Part shown: positions 9,588 to 18,232 of the stretch, one piece after another
Numbering within the stretch: the stretch's first letter is position 1
Layout: the number at the start of each line of letters is the position of its first letter
Origin: Thermodesulfobacteriaceae bacterium
GTDB lineage: Bacteria; Desulfobacterota; Thermodesulfobacteria; Thermodesulfobacteriales; Thermodesulfobacteriaceae
Direction: 5' to 3'
DNA length: 64,000 bases
Assembly: GCA_025062245.1 (NCBI GenBank)
Contig: JANXAD010000002.1
Location: 1-64,000, forward strand
Translations under genes and position numbers: made by a program
Notes under the pieces: generated by a model
Told to the model about the DNA's origin: nothing
Database searches by the model: none
The model's input: only the letters and a program-made list of their open reading frames with translations

Positions 9588-9893
9588 ATGAAAAAGGTTC
9601 TTCAACCTCAAATTATAGTTAAACCTTACAAAAAAAAGACTAAAAGAAAGAGAAAAAGATTGCTTATAGGGATTTTGTTTATCTGTTTAGTGCTTAGTAT
9701 AAGTATTTACTTATTTTTGAGTTGGATGGTAAAAAAGGAACAAAAAGAAATGGAAAAAATAAAAAGGGAAAATAGCTTTTTAAGAAAGGAGATAAAGGAA
9801 CTGGTTAGTTCAAATTCTAATTATGAAAAAATTTTAAGAACCCAATATGGTTTTATAAAAGAAGGAGAGAGAATTCTAATATATTCAGAGTAA
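9588..9893 (+). CDS. FtsB/DivIC-like septum formation initiator
   Basis: About 101 residues: a basic cytoplasmic tail (KKKTKRKRKR), one transmembrane helix (LLIGILFICLVLSISIYLFL), then a periplasmic coiled coil (KKEQKEMEKIKRENSFLRKE) and a short C-terminal piece with RTQYGFIKEGERI. This is the layout and C-terminal motif of FtsB/DivIC proteins, which bridge FtsL and FtsQ in the divisome. The frame opens at a GTG at 9576, but the ATG at 9588 directly follows the preceding stop codon and gives the usual length. Small size makes this a family-level call. Confidence 0.75.
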   Translation: MKKVLQPQIIVKPYKKKTKRKRKRLLIGILFICLVLSISIYLFLSWMVKKEQKEMEKIKRENSFLRKEIKELVSSNSNYEKILRTQYGFIKEGERILIYSE

Positions 9894-9912
9894 AAAATAA
9901 TTTCGGAAATTA

Positions 9913-10017
9913 AAGGAGGACCAAATACCGCCTGCTGGGGTTGGTCCTTCCTTATTAAAAGGCGGAATATAAATACCCCAGCCTGAACTGTGTGAAAAGC
10001 ATAGTTCAGTAAGGGAA
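9913..10017 (+). ncRNA. structured RNA leader upstream of ribH, unknown class
   Basis: A G+C-rich island in A+T-rich spacer. Stem A pairs 9913-9924 with 9941-9953 (12 pairs with one bulged T; core GGACCAA with TTGGTCC). The 16-base loop of stem A contains CCGCCT (9928-9933), exactly complementary to AGGCGG at 9960-9965, and GCTGGGG (9934-9940), exactly complementary to CCCCAGC at 9976-9982. A separate 10-pair hairpin follows (9983-9992 with 10000-10009, 7-base loop). TAAGGGAA (10010-10017) can also pair, with one bulge, with TTCCTTA (9948-9954), competing with the base of stem A. The helices interleave, so they form a pseudoknot or are alternatives. It ends about 12 bases before the ribH start, suggesting a cis-regulatory RNA. 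It does not match the FMN riboswitch consensus. Confidence 0.6.
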
Positions 10018-10029
10018 TAAAAAGGTTCT

Positions 10030-10500
10030 ATGAAATATTTAATATTAGAAGGTTTTTATGAAGGAGAGGGATTTAGATTTGGAATAGTGGTAAGTAGATT
10101 TAATGTTTTCATAACTCAGAGACTTTTAGAGGGTGCTTTAGATGTATTGAAGAGGCATAGGGTTTCTGAAGAGAATATTTGCATTGTGTGGGTGCCAGGG
10201 GCCTTTGAAATACCTTTGGTAGCTAAGAAACTGGCTGAAACTAAAAATTTTGATGCGATTTTATGTTTAGGAGCTATCATAAGAGGGGCTACTCCTCATT
10301 TTGAATATGTAGCTTCTGAGGCTTCTAAAGGAATTGCTCAAGTTATGTTAGAAACAGGAGTCCCTGTGATTTTTGGTATTCTTACCACCGATACTATTGA
10401 ACAGGCTATTGAAAGAGCAGGAACTAAGGCAGGAAATAAAGGAGCAGAAGCAGCTTTGGCTGCCTTAGAAATGGTAAATCTTTTGAAAAAATTGGTTTAA
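10030..10500 (+). CDS. ribH: 6,7-dimethyl-8-ribityllumazine synthase
   Basis: A 156-residue lumazine synthase, the penultimate enzyme of riboflavin synthesis, joining 5-amino-6-ribitylaminouracil with dihydroxybutanone phosphate. All family blocks are present: [35 protein letters not shown] with the catalytic His, [13 protein letters not shown], and the C-terminal [11 protein letters not shown]. Length is normal for the icosahedral or pentameric enzyme. No other rib gene is nearby. The preceding structured leader is the likely control element; the ribosome binding site (AAAAAGG) is modest. Confidence 0.97.
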   Translation: MKYLILEGFYEGEGFRFGIVVSRFNVFITQRLLEGALDVLKRHRVSEENICIVWVPGAFEIPLVAKKLAETKNFDAILCLGAIIRGATPHFEYVASEASKGIAQVMLETGVPVIFGILTTDTIEQAIERAGTKAGNKGAEAALAALEMVNLLKKLV

Positions 10501-10536
10501 TTTAAATTTTTTAAAAGATATTATGGGGAGGGATAG

Positions 10537-11700
10537 ATGAAATCCATCAAGGATATAGATCTTAAAGGAAAAAAAGTTTTTATAAGGGTGGACTTTAATG
10601 TTCCCATAGAGAGAGGGCAAATCTTAGATGATACAAGGATTTTAAAGACTATCCCTACTCTTGAATATGCTTTAAAAGCAGGAGCTAAGGTTATTCTCTG
10701 TTCCCATTTAGGAAGACCCAAGGGAAAAAGAATTCCCGAACTTTCTTTAAAACCAGTTTATGAGTATTTAAAAAAAGTTTTAAAGGTTTCAGTCAAATTT
10801 TTAGAAGAACTTGAAGGAGAGAAGGCTGAAAAAGAACTTGAAAATTTAAGGGAAGGAGAGATTTTACTCTTAGAAAACATAAGATTTTATGAAGGGGAAA
10901 CCAAAAATGATCCTGAGTTAGTAAAAAAATTAGCTCCCTTTGCGGAGGTTTTTATCAATGAAGCCTTTCCAGTTTCTCACAGAGCTCACGCCTCTGTGGT
11001 AGGTTTGGCTGAAATAATTAAAGAAAAGGGAGTAGGTTTTCAAACACAAAAAGAGCTAAATTATTTGAGTAAGGTGGTAGATACTCCAGAAAAACCACTT
11101 TTTGCAGTAATAGGAGGAAGTAAGATTTCAACTAAAATAGAGGTTTTAAAAAATTTGTTGACCAAAGTAGATAAACTTATTATCGGCGGAGCTATGGCTA
11201 ATACCTTCTTATTAGCTAAAAATTTTTCTGTGGGAAGTTCTTTAGTGGAAAGGGATTATTTAAAGCTCGCTTTAGAGATTTTAGATTTAGCTGAGGATAG
11301 TGGAGTTAAAGTTTACTTACCAATTGATTTAGTGGTTAAAAGGGAAGAAGAGATCAGGGAGGTTTTTTTAGATGAGGTAAAAGAGGAGGATCAAATTTTA
11401 GATATAGGTTTAGAAACTGTAAAATTATTTAGTTCAGCTTTAGAAGGGGCAAAGACAGTAGTTTGGAATGGGCCCTTAGGATATTTTGAAGAAAAACCCT
11501 TTGATAGAGGAACCTGTCTTATAGCTCGTAAAATAGCTACTCTTTCTTCTATTACCATAGCGGGAGGAGGAGATACTCTCTTAGCTATTAAAAGAGCTGG
11601 AGTTGAACATGCCTTCTCCTTTCTTTCTATAGCAGGAGGAGCTTTCTTAGAATATTTGGAAGGAAAAGAACTTCCTGGAATAGCTGTCCTTAAAAAATAA
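10537..11700 (+). CDS. pgk: phosphoglycerate kinase
   Basis: A 387-residue monomeric kinase interconverting 1,3-bisphosphoglycerate + ADP and 3-phosphoglycerate + ATP. Motifs seen: VFIRVDFNVPIERGQILDD at the N-terminus, CSHLGRPKG, LLLENIRFYEGETKND, FINEAFPVSHRAHAS, AVIGGSKISTKI, KLIIGGAMANTFL, VWNGPLGYFE and the Gly-rich nucleotide site SITIAGGGDTLLAI. The ATG has a GGGGAGGG site 5' to it. It precedes the tpiA fusion by 20 bp, forming a gluconeogenic pair that complements ppsA upstream. Confidence 0.97.
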   Translation: MKSIKDIDLKGKKVFIRVDFNVPIERGQILDDTRILKTIPTLEYALKAGAKVILCSHLGRPKGKRIPELSLKPVYEYLKKVLKVSVKFLEELEGEKAEKELENLREGEILLLENIRFYEGETKNDPELVKKLAPFAEVFINEAFPVSHRAHASVVGLAEIIKEKGVGFQTQKELNYLSKVVDTPEKPLFAVIGGSKISTKIEVLKNLLTKVDKLIIGGAMANTFLLAKNFSVGSSLVERDYLKLALEILDLAEDSGVKVYLPIDLVVKREEEIREVFLDEVKEEDQILDIGLETVKLFSSALEGAKTVVWNGPLGYFEEKPFDRGTCLIARKIATLSSITIAGGGDTLLAIKRAGVEHAFSFLSIAGGAFLEYLEGKELPGIAVLKK

Positions 11701-11720
11701 CCTTTTAAGGAGTATTAAAA

Positions 11721-12947
11721 ATGAAAAAATATCTATTTATTGGAAATTGGAAGATGCATAAAACTTTAAAAGAAACTGAAAGTTATTTAGTAAATTTTCT
11801 TGAAAAATTAATAGATTTAGAACTTTTAGATAGAGAAATAGCGATAGCTCCCCCTTTTACGGCTTTATTTTTAGCCAAGGAATTGGTAAAAAATCAACCT
11901 TTAAAGCTTGTAGCTCAAAACTCTTGTTGGGAAGAGAAGGGAGCTTTTACAGGTGAAATTTCTCCCTTTATGCTCAAAGAGCTTGGAGTAAGTTTAGTAA
12001 TTTTAGGACACTCTGAAAGAAGGCATATTTTTGGTGAAACAGATGAAATAATTGCTAAAAGAGTTTGGGGTGTTTATAAATTTGGACTTATTCCCATTTT
12101 GTGTATAGGAGAAACCTTAGAGGAAAGACAAGCTGAAAAAACTTTGGAAGTTATAGAAAGTCAACTTAAAGAGGGATTAAAGTACCTAAAAGAAGTTAGA
12201 GGAGATGATTTAGTTATAGCCTATGAGCCTGTATGGGCTATAGGAACAGGAATCAATGCCACCCCTTCTCAAGCAGAGGAAGTGCAAAGTTTTATAAGAA
12301 AAAAATTAGCTGAAATTTTTTCCTCTGAGGTGGCAGAAAGGATTAGAATTCTTTACGGAGGAAGTGTAACTCCTGAAAATATTGAAGATCTCATGAAAGA
12401 ACCTAATATAGATGGGGTTTTAGTAGGAGGAGCTTCTTTAGAAGTTGAAAAATTTTTTAAAATTTGTAGCATTAAGATTAATAAAAGAACCCAAGTTAAT
12501 ACTCAAATTAGTTTGCCGAACTATTCTAATCTTCCTCAAGAAATTTTGGAAATTCCTAAGAAATATAGAAGGTTAGTTATAGTAGGGGCTAGTCCTAAAT
12601 CTGATAGACCAAGCTATATAGTTATGGATTATCTTTTGAAGCAGGGGTTTGAGGTTCTTCCGGTTAATCCTGCTTATAAGGAAATTTTAGGTCAAAAGAC
12701 CTATCCGTCCTTAGAAGAAATTCCCCCTGAATTTAAGCCTGAGGTAATTATTATTTTTAGGAAGTCTGAAGAGGTTTTACCTGTGGTAGAAAGAGCTATA
12801 AAAGTTAATCCCAAAGTAATCTGGCTTCAAGAGGGAATTTATAATAAAGAAGCCCAAAGTCTGGCAGAAAAGGAGGGTATAAAAATAATTATGAATCTTT
12901 GTTTCAAAAAGGTTCATATGATGGGTAAGAAGGATAAAAACTTTTAG
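11721..12947 (+). CDS. tpiA: triosephosphate isomerase fused to a CoA-binding (YccU-type) domain
   Basis: One uninterrupted frame of 408 residues. Residues 1 to about 245 are a complete TIM: NWKMHKT with the substrate Lys, LGHSERR with the catalytic His, AYEPVWAIGTG with the catalytic Glu, and the phosphate loops LYGGSV and VLVGGASL. After a linker, residues of about 270-402 are a Rossmann-type CoA_binding_2 domain like YccU: LVIVGASPKSDRPSYIVM, VLPVNPAYKEILGQKTYPS, IIIFRKSEEV, VIWLQEGIYNKEA and MNLCFKKVHM. Both halves look intact. TIM is normally about 250 residues and stands alone, so the fusion is unusual. What the CoA-binding domain does for TIM is unknown. Confidence 0.93.
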   Translation: MKKYLFIGNWKMHKTLKETESYLVNFLEKLIDLELLDREIAIAPPFTALFLAKELVKNQPLKLVAQNSCWEEKGAFTGEISPFMLKELGVSLVILGHSERRHIFGETDEIIAKRVWGVYKFGLIPILCIGETLEERQAEKTLEVIESQLKEGLKYLKEVRGDDLVIAYEPVWAIGTGINATPSQAEEVQSFIRKKLAEIFSSEVAERIRILYGGSVTPENIEDLMKEPNIDGVLVGGASLEVEKFFKICSIKINKRTQVNTQISLPNYSNLPQEILEIPKKYRRLVIVGASPKSDRPSYIVMDYLLKQGFEVLPVNPAYKEILGQKTYPSLEEIPPEFKPEVIIIFRKSEEVLPVVERAIKVNPKVIWLQEGIYNKEAQSLAEKEGIKIIMNLCFKKVHMMGKKDKNF

Positions 12948-13052
12948 TTCTAAATTGTCAGAAAAAAAATGCTAAAAAATAAAAAAATGAAAAAATTTTT
13001 TAAATTATTGAAAAAAATTATTATAAGTGGTAAAAACCTAAATTATTTGAAC

Positions 13053-13081
13053 TTGACAAAATTTTAAAAAATCATAAGATT
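13053..13081 (+). promoter_or_regulatory. probable promoter of the ferredoxin-nuo operon
   Basis: A perfect TTGACA at 13053-13058 is followed after 16 bases by TAAGAT (13075-13080), a weak -10. It sits just before the ferredoxin gene at 13089, so the leader would be very short. The 140 bp spacer is otherwise plain A+T-rich sequence. Confidence 0.45.
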
Positions 13082-13088
13082 TCAAGTT

Positions 13089-13511
13089 ATGATGAGCTAT
13101 AGTATAATTCACTTAGTAGAGAAGTGTAAGGGTTGTGGTAAATGTGTTCTTGCTTGTAGAAAGACCCATGAAGGGGTAGCTAACTGTAGGGTTTCTAAAA
13201 TAGGGAATCAGTTTGCCTATTTTGCCTGTTTACACTGTAAAAAGCCTCAATGTGCTATAGCTTGTCCAGTAGGAGCTATTAGAAGGATAGGTGATGTAGT
13301 GACCCTTTCTTTAGAGGAGTGTATTGGTTGTCAGAATTGTGTGGAAGCCTGTCCCTGGGGTGTTCCCAGATTTAACCCAAAAACGGGAGCTATTAACAAA
13401 TGTGATTTGTGTCATTTAAGGGTAGCTAAAGGAGATATGCCCTATTGTGTAGCTGCCTGTCCAGAACAAGCCTTAGAATTAAAAGTAGCTTCTACTAAGG
13501 GGAAGGAGTAA
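13089..13511 (+). CDS. 16-Cys [4Fe-4S] ferredoxin heading the complex I operon (CooF/HycB-like)
   Basis: A 140-residue electron-transfer protein with four cysteine groups: CKGCGKCVLAC, CLHCKKPQCAIACP, CIGCQNCVEACP, and CDLCHLRVAKGDMPYCVAACP. The 16 cysteines should hold up to four [4Fe-4S] clusters, as in CooF, HycB/HydN and DmsB-type subunits. It ends 2 bp before nuoA and shares its direction, so it is co-transcribed with a complex I lacking NuoE, NuoF and NuoG. I infer that it feeds electrons to the NuoB/C/D/I arm or takes them from a partner enzyme. Start is one of two adjacent ATGs; no clear ribosome binding site. Confidence 0.85.
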   Translation: MMSYSIIHLVEKCKGCGKCVLACRKTHEGVANCRVSKIGNQFAYFACLHCKKPQCAIACPVGAIRRIGDVVTLSLEECIGCQNCVEACPWGVPRFNPKTGAINKCDLCHLRVAKGDMPYCVAACPEQALELKVASTKGKE

Positions 13512-13513
13512 AA

Positions 13514-13867
13514 ATGGGAACCTATTTACCTTTTTTTATCTTTGCTTTTATTCTGTTTGCATTAGGTGTAGGTTTAATTATTGTTAATAATTTTTTAGGT
13601 CCCAGACGGTATAATCCTGAGAAGTATATTCCTTACGAATGTGGACTTGACCCTACGGGAGATGCTCGTATTCCCTTTAGAATTAGATTTTATTTAATTG
13701 CTGTTTTGTTCTTAGTCTTTGATGTAGAAATAATTTTTCTTTATCCGTGGGCCGTAGTTTTTGAAAATTTAGGTTGGTTTGGTTTTGTAGAAATATTTAT
13801 TTTTGTAGCCTTACTGTTAGCAGCTTATATATATGCTTGGAGTGAGGGAGCTTTACAATGGGAATAG
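13514..13867 (+). CDS. nuoA: NADH-quinone oxidoreductase subunit A
   Basis: A 117-residue membrane subunit with three transmembrane helices. The family loop motif is clear: [19 protein letters not shown] with the conserved Glu-Cys-Gly, then [18 protein letters not shown] with the acidic pair in helix 2. Part of the membrane arm next to NuoH and the quinone site. It overlaps nuoB by 10 bp. Confidence 0.97.
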   Translation: MGTYLPFFIFAFILFALGVGLIIVNNFLGPRRYNPEKYIPYECGLDPTGDARIPFRIRFYLIAVLFLVFDVEIIFLYPWAVVFENLGWFGFVEIFIFVALLLAAYIYAWSEGALQWE

Positions 13868-14376
13868 AAAAGGAGACCATAGAAGTAGCCCCTGGTATTC
13901 GTCAAATTCCAAATACTCCAGTTTTTATTACCGTTATAGATAAGGTGATTAACTGGGCCCGAGCAGGTTCTATGTGGCCTGTTACTTTTGGATTAGCCTG
14001 TTGTGCTATTGAGATGATGGCTACAGGTGCCAGCCATTATGATTTAGATCGCTTTGGAATAATTTTTAGAGCTTCGCCAAGGCAATCGGATGTTTTAATA
14101 GTAGCGGGAACGGTAACTAAGAAGATGGCTCCTGTGGTTAGAAGGGTATATGATCAGATGCCCGAGCCTAAATATGTGATAGCTATGGGAAGTTGTGCCT
14201 GTTCAGGAGGAGTTTTTAGAACCTATTCTACAGTTCAAGGTTGTGATCAGTTTTTACCTGTAGATGTCTATGTGCCTGGATGTCCTCCTCGTCCTGAAGC
14301 TTTGCTTTATGGCCTTTTAACTTTGCAGCAAAAAATAAAGAGTGAATCTAAAAGATGGGGTTTTTGGAGGAGGTAA
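13858..14376 (+). CDS. nuoB: NADH-quinone oxidoreductase subunit B
   Basis: A 172-residue subunit that carries cluster N2, the last iron-sulfur centre before quinone. The ligands are all visible: the adjacent Cys pair in [21 protein letters not shown], and [29 protein letters not shown] is the usual fold marker. It lies between nuoA (overlapping) and nuoC (3 bp gap). Confidence 0.97.
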   Translation: MGIEKETIEVAPGIRQIPNTPVFITVIDKVINWARAGSMWPVTFGLACCAIEMMATGASHYDLDRFGIIFRASPRQSDVLIVAGTVTKKMAPVVRRVYDQMPEPKYVIAMGSCACSGGVFRTYSTVQGCDQFLPVDVYVPGCPPRPEALLYGLLTLQQKIKSESKRWGFWRR

Positions 14377-14379
14377 GGA

Positions 14380-14907
14380 GTGGAAGAACTGTTACAGGAA
14401 TTACAAGAAAAGTTTTCTACTGTAATATTAACTGTAGAGACAGCTAAAAAAGATCTACCCACTCTTATCTGTAAAAGAGAAGGTTTTTTAGAATTTATTA
14501 AATATTTAAAAGAAGAAAAGGGTTTTGATTATTTGATAGATCTTTGTGGAGTGGATTATTTAAATTATAAATATAAAAATTTTGAAGAACGTTTTGAGGT
14601 AGTCTATCATCTTTATAGTATTCCTAATAAGCATTTTTTAAGAATTAAGGTAAGGATTTCTGAGTCAGACTGTTGGCAGTATTCAGTAACTCCTCTTTAT
14701 AAAACAGCCAACTGGTTTGAAAGAGAGTGCTATGACATGTTTGGTATTAGATTTAAAGGACATCCAGATTTGAGAAGGGTACTTATGCCTCCTGACTGGG
14801 AGGGATACCCTTTAAGAAAGGACTATCCCTTATTTTTAGAACCAGAGAAAGATTGGGAACCCTATAAGGAATTGGTAGAAAAATACCAAAAAGAGAGAGG
14901 AAGTTAA
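14380..14907 (+). CDS. nuoC: NADH-quinone oxidoreductase subunit C
   Basis: A 175-residue 30-kDa-type subunit of the peripheral arm, starting at GTG behind a strong AGGAGGTAAGGAG. The family signature is present at about residues 110-148: TANWFERECYDMFGIRFKGH, then RRVLMPPDWEGYPLRKDYPL. It is separate from nuoD, not fused as in enterobacteria. Confidence 0.96.
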   Translation: MEELLQELQEKFSTVILTVETAKKDLPTLICKREGFLEFIKYLKEEKGFDYLIDLCGVDYLNYKYKNFEERFEVVYHLYSIPNKHFLRIKVRISESDCWQYSVTPLYKTANWFERECYDMFGIRFKGHPDLRRVLMPPDWEGYPLRKDYPLFLEPEKDWEPYKELVEKYQKERGS

Positions 14908-14909
14908 AT

Positions 14910-16139
14910 ATGTCACCTTTAATAGAGGTAACCAAAAAGGATGTGGTTAGTGAGACTTGGGAAGAACCTTTTTATCTTAATATGGGTCCTCAACATCCTT
15001 CTACTCATGGAGTTTTGAGAATAGTTCTTCATTTAGAGGGAGAAACTATAGTAGATTGTGATCCTATAGTAGGTTATCTTCATAGGGGAGTTGAAAAGTT
15101 AGGGGAAAATCTTAATTATAATCAGGCTATTATTTTAAGTGATCGGTTAGACTATATTGCTTCTGTAGCTAATAATACGGCCTTTGCTTTAGCTTTTGAA
15201 AAGATTTTCAATTTAAAGGTTCCCAGAAGGGCTCAACTTTTAAGAACTATTGTTTGTGAGATGGCTAGGATCTGTAATCATCTCCTTTGGTTAGCTACCC
15301 ATGCTTTAGATATTGGAGCTATGACTGTTTTTCTTTATTGTTTTAGAGATAGAGAGTGGCTTCTTAATGTTTTTGAAAAGATTTGTGGAGCCCGTCTTAC
15401 TCACAGTTATGTAAGAGTAGGGGGGGTAAGACTTGATTTCACTTCTGAAATTATAGATGAACTTTATAAATTTACGGAGGAGTTTCCTAATAGGATTTTA
15501 GATTATGAAACTTTAATTGATGTTAACAGAATTTGGCTTAAAAGAACTAAGGGAATTGCGGTAGTCTCAGCTGAGGAGGCTATTAATTTAGGTTTAACGG
15601 GTCCTTGTTTGAGAGGTTCAGGGGTTCCTTACGATGTTAGAAAATTTAGACCCTATGATGCTTATGAAGAGGTTAGTTTTATTGTTCCTACGGGGAAAAA
15701 TGGAGATACCTATGACAGATATCGAGTAAGGATGGAAGAACTTAGGCAAGCTAATTCAATTATTCGTCAATGTTTAGATAAACTTCCTGAAACTGAAGGT
15801 CAACCTGTGGTAGCTGATAATGCTCCTGATCTCTTAATTCCTGAAAAAAGAAAAAGTGCTGTGGCTCTCCCTCATCCTAAGAAGGGTTATTTCTTTAAGG
15901 CTAAAGAAGAGGATGTGGTACCTCCTGGAGAAGCCTTTGCTTCTATAGAGTCTCCTAAGGGAGAATTAGCAGTTTATGTGGTAAGTGATGGAAGCAATAA
16001 ACCTTGGAGATTAAGAATTAGAACACCATCTTTTGTTCACATTTCAGCCATACCAGATTTAACCAGAGGTCATCTAATTGCAGATTTAGTAGCTATAATA
16101 GGAACCTTGGATGTAGTATTAGGAGATTCTGACAGATAG
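14910..16139 (+). CDS. nuoD: NADH-quinone oxidoreductase subunit D
   Basis: A 409-residue 49-kDa subunit forming the quinone cavity with NuoB. It shows NMGPQHPSTHGVLR, with the His that faces quinone, followed by VGYLHRGVEKL, EMARICNHLLWLATHALDIG, GGVRLDF, GPCLRGSGVPYDVRKFRPYD, and the C-terminal HLIADLVAIIGTLDVVLGD. The Ni-Fe cysteine pairs of hydrogenase large subunits are absent, so this is a true Nuo-type subunit and not an energy-converting hydrogenase. Confidence 0.97.
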   Translation: MSPLIEVTKKDVVSETWEEPFYLNMGPQHPSTHGVLRIVLHLEGETIVDCDPIVGYLHRGVEKLGENLNYNQAIILSDRLDYIASVANNTAFALAFEKIFNLKVPRRAQLLRTIVCEMARICNHLLWLATHALDIGAMTVFLYCFRDREWLLNVFEKICGARLTHSYVRVGGVRLDFTSEIIDELYKFTEEFPNRILDYETLIDVNRIWLKRTKGIAVVSAEEAINLGLTGPCLRGSGVPYDVRKFRPYDAYEEVSFIVPTGKNGDTYDRYRVRMEELRQANSIIRQCLDKLPETEGQPVVADNAPDLLIPEKRKSAVALPHPKKGYFFKAKEEDVVPPGEAFASIESPKGELAVYVVSDGSNKPWRLRIRTPSFVHISAIPDLTRGHLIADLVAIIGTLDVVLGDSDR

Positions 16140-16147
16140 GAGGGTTT

Positions 16148-17143
16148 ATGGAATGGTCCTCTTGGTATAGCATTATTTTTAATTTTATTCTTATGGTCAT
16201 AGCTTGTCTTGTAGTAGCAGGTATTGGACTACTTCATGTAGCCTATTTAACCTATGCAGAAAGAAAGATTATAGCCAGAATGCAGCAAAGACTTGGTCCT
16301 AATAGGGTTGGGCCAAGGGGACTTTTACAGCCCTTTGCCGATATGATTAAACTTTTAGGTAAGGAAGATCTTACTCCTTCAGGAGTAGATAAACCTATTT
16401 TTTGGACAGCTCCCTTAATTTCTTTAGTTTGTGCTGGAACAGGCTTAGCTCTAATTCCTCTTTGGAGTAAATTTGTTTTGAGTAATATCAATGTGGGGCT
16501 TCTTTTCATCTTAGCTTTGAGTGCTCTTAGTTCTTATGGAGTTATTTTATCGGGTTGGGGTTCTAATTCAAGATATGCTTTCTTAGGAGGTTTGAGAGCC
16601 AGTGCTCAAGTGATAAGCTATGAAATAGCGATGAGCTTATCTCTTTTAAGTGTAGTTCTAATGGCAGGTTCTTTAAACCTTCAAGATATAGTAAAAGCCC
16701 AGTTAAACACTCCCTATAAAATTTATATTATACCTCAAATTGTTGCTTTTGTAGTTTTTATTATTTCTGCCATAGCTGAGTGTAATAGAACCCCCTTTGA
16801 CCTTCCTGAGTGTGAAAATGAGTTAGTAGCTGGATATTTTGTAGAATATGCTGCTATGAAGTTTTCTATTTTTTACTTAGCTGAGTATTTTGGTATGATT
16901 GTGATGAGTGCTTTAGCAGTTACTTGTTTTTTAGGTGGCTGGGCTGGTCCCTTTGAAATTCCTTATGTTCCCTTTTTCTGGTTCTTAGTAAAGTTATACC
17001 TTCTTTTATTCTTCTATATTTGGGTAAGAGCCACTCTTCCTCGTTATCGATATGACCAATTGATGGGACTTGGTTGGAAGGTGTTAATTCCCGTAGCCTT
17101 AGCTAATTTATTTGTGACTGCGGTTTTTAAGTTAATCTTATAG
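16148..17143 (+). CDS. nuoH: NADH-quinone oxidoreductase subunit H
   Basis: A 331-residue membrane subunit with about eight helices that joins the peripheral and membrane arms. Seen are HVAYLTYAERKIIARMQQR, GPNRVGPRGLLQPFADMIKL, and the charged quinone-access loop AECNRTPFDLPECENELVAG, followed by VRATLPRYRYDQLMGLGWK. The acidic residues that couple quinone chemistry to proton pumping are kept. Confidence 0.97.
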   Translation: MEWSSWYSIIFNFILMVIACLVVAGIGLLHVAYLTYAERKIIARMQQRLGPNRVGPRGLLQPFADMIKLLGKEDLTPSGVDKPIFWTAPLISLVCAGTGLALIPLWSKFVLSNINVGLLFILALSALSSYGVILSGWGSNSRYAFLGGLRASAQVISYEIAMSLSLLSVVLMAGSLNLQDIVKAQLNTPYKIYIIPQIVAFVVFIISAIAECNRTPFDLPECENELVAGYFVEYAAMKFSIFYLAEYFGMIVMSALAVTCFLGGWAGPFEIPYVPFFWFLVKLYLLLFFYIWVRATLPRYRYDQLMGLGWKVLIPVALANLFVTAVFKLIL

Positions 17144-17159
17144 AGAGGTAAGGTGAAAG

Positions 17160-17705
17160 ATGGCAGGGTTAATTCAGAAGATTTTATTTTTAGAAATTTT
17201 AAAAGGTTTAGCCTTAACTTTAAAAAAGATGCTTTTTGCTCGTCCAGTAACTATTCAGTATCCTGAAAAAGATCGTTTAATACCTGCTCCAGGTTTTAGG
17301 GGACGTCATGCTTTAGTAAGAGATGAAAATACAGGGGATACTATATGTGTAGCCTGTTTAAGATGTGTTAAGGTTTGTCCATCTTTATGTATAAATGTAG
17401 AATATGAAGTAGATAAAGAGGTAGGTAAAAGAAAGGTGACTAAGTATGAAATAGATGTTTTAAGATGTGTATTTTGTGGATATTGTGAAGAAGTTTGCCC
17501 TGTAAATGCTTTAGTACTTACTGAATTTTATGATTATGGTGGTACTACCCGTGAGGACCTCTTTTTTGATAAGGAGAAATTACTTAAAAATTGGGATGAA
17601 TTTATTGTTACTCAGAAAAGACCTTATCTAAATCCCTTCTGGAAACCCAGAGGAGTTCCTGACAAATTACTACCTGCAAGAAAAAGACAATTTACAGGAG
17701 TATAA
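17160..17705 (+). CDS. nuoI: NADH-quinone oxidoreductase subunit I
   Basis: A 181-residue 2x[4Fe-4S] subunit carrying clusters N6a and N6b. Cysteine motifs are CVACLRCVKVCPSLCI and CVFCGYCEEVCPVNAL. GFRGRHALVRDENTGDTIC before the first motif is typical. The C-terminal tail is longer than average and basic. It is the place where electrons from the operon's ferredoxin could enter. Confidence 0.96.
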   Translation: MAGLIQKILFLEILKGLALTLKKMLFARPVTIQYPEKDRLIPAPGFRGRHALVRDENTGDTICVACLRCVKVCPSLCINVEYEVDKEVGKRKVTKYEIDVLRCVFCGYCEEVCPVNALVLTEFYDYGGTTREDLFFDKEKLLKNWDEFIVTQKRPYLNPFWKPRGVPDKLLPARKRQFTGV

Positions 17706-17707
17706 AA

Positions 17708-18232
17708 ATGAGTTGGGATTTGTTAATATTTTACTATTTAGCCATAGTTATGATTGTTTCTACAGTATTAGCTGTATTTTCAAGAAATCCCGTTTATACA
17801 GTTTTATTAGTTTTAATAATGATAGTTCATCAAGCTTTTGTTCTTTTAACCTTAGGTTCTGACTTTTTAACTGCAGTTCAGCTTATTGTTTATGCTGGTG
17901 CAGTTTTAGTTTTATTTTTATTTGTAGTGTACTTAATAAATTTAAGGAAAGAAACCCAATTAAACATCTTTATTAAAAGATTTTCTTTAAGTTTTATTAT
18001 ATTTTTAGTGAGTATGTTTTTTTTACTTAAAAATTTAGGAGTTTTAGTAGCTTTAAAACCTACTTTTCCAGCTTATTTACCTTTTGATTTAGAAAAAAAT
18101 AGCAATACTTGGTGGATAGCAACTTATTTATTTACTAATTATTTACTTCAGTTTGAAATTTTAGGTGTAATTTTGTTAGTAGCTATTTTTGGAGTAGTAT
18201 TCTTAATTAGAAAAGTAAGGGAGGTAGGATAA
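17708..18232 (+). CDS. nuoJ: NADH-quinone oxidoreductase subunit J
   Basis: A 174-residue membrane subunit with five helices. The family mark is QLIVYAGAVLVLFLFVVYLI in the third helix, which contains the pi-bulge region. It abuts nuoK with no gap. Confidence 0.95.
   Translation: MSWDLLIFYYLAIVMIVSTVLAVFSRNPVYTVLLVLIMIVHQAFVLLTLGSDFLTAVQLIVYAGAVLVLFLFVVYLINLRKETQLNIFIKRFSLSFIIFLVSMFFLLKNLGVLVALKPTFPAYLPFDLEKNSNTWWIATYLFTNYLLQFEILGVILLVAIFGVVFLIRKVREVG

Noticed and set aside
9913-10017. FMN riboswitch before ribH
   Set aside because: The location is suggestive, but none of the conserved FMN aptamer strings (such as AGGGTGAAATTCC, ACCGGCGGT, CCGACAGT) are present, and the helices interleave rather than forming a six-stem junction.
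9913-10017. HDV-like or pistol ribozyme
   Set aside because: The order of paired strands does not match these ribozymes, and no conserved catalytic segment could be found.
13089-13511. NuoE or NuoG fragment
   Set aside because: The four cysteine groups are of CooF/HycB type and lack NuoE or NuoG features.
14910-16139. Energy-converting hydrogenase large subunit
   Set aside because: The Ni-binding CxxC pairs are absent and NuoD quinone-site motifs are present.
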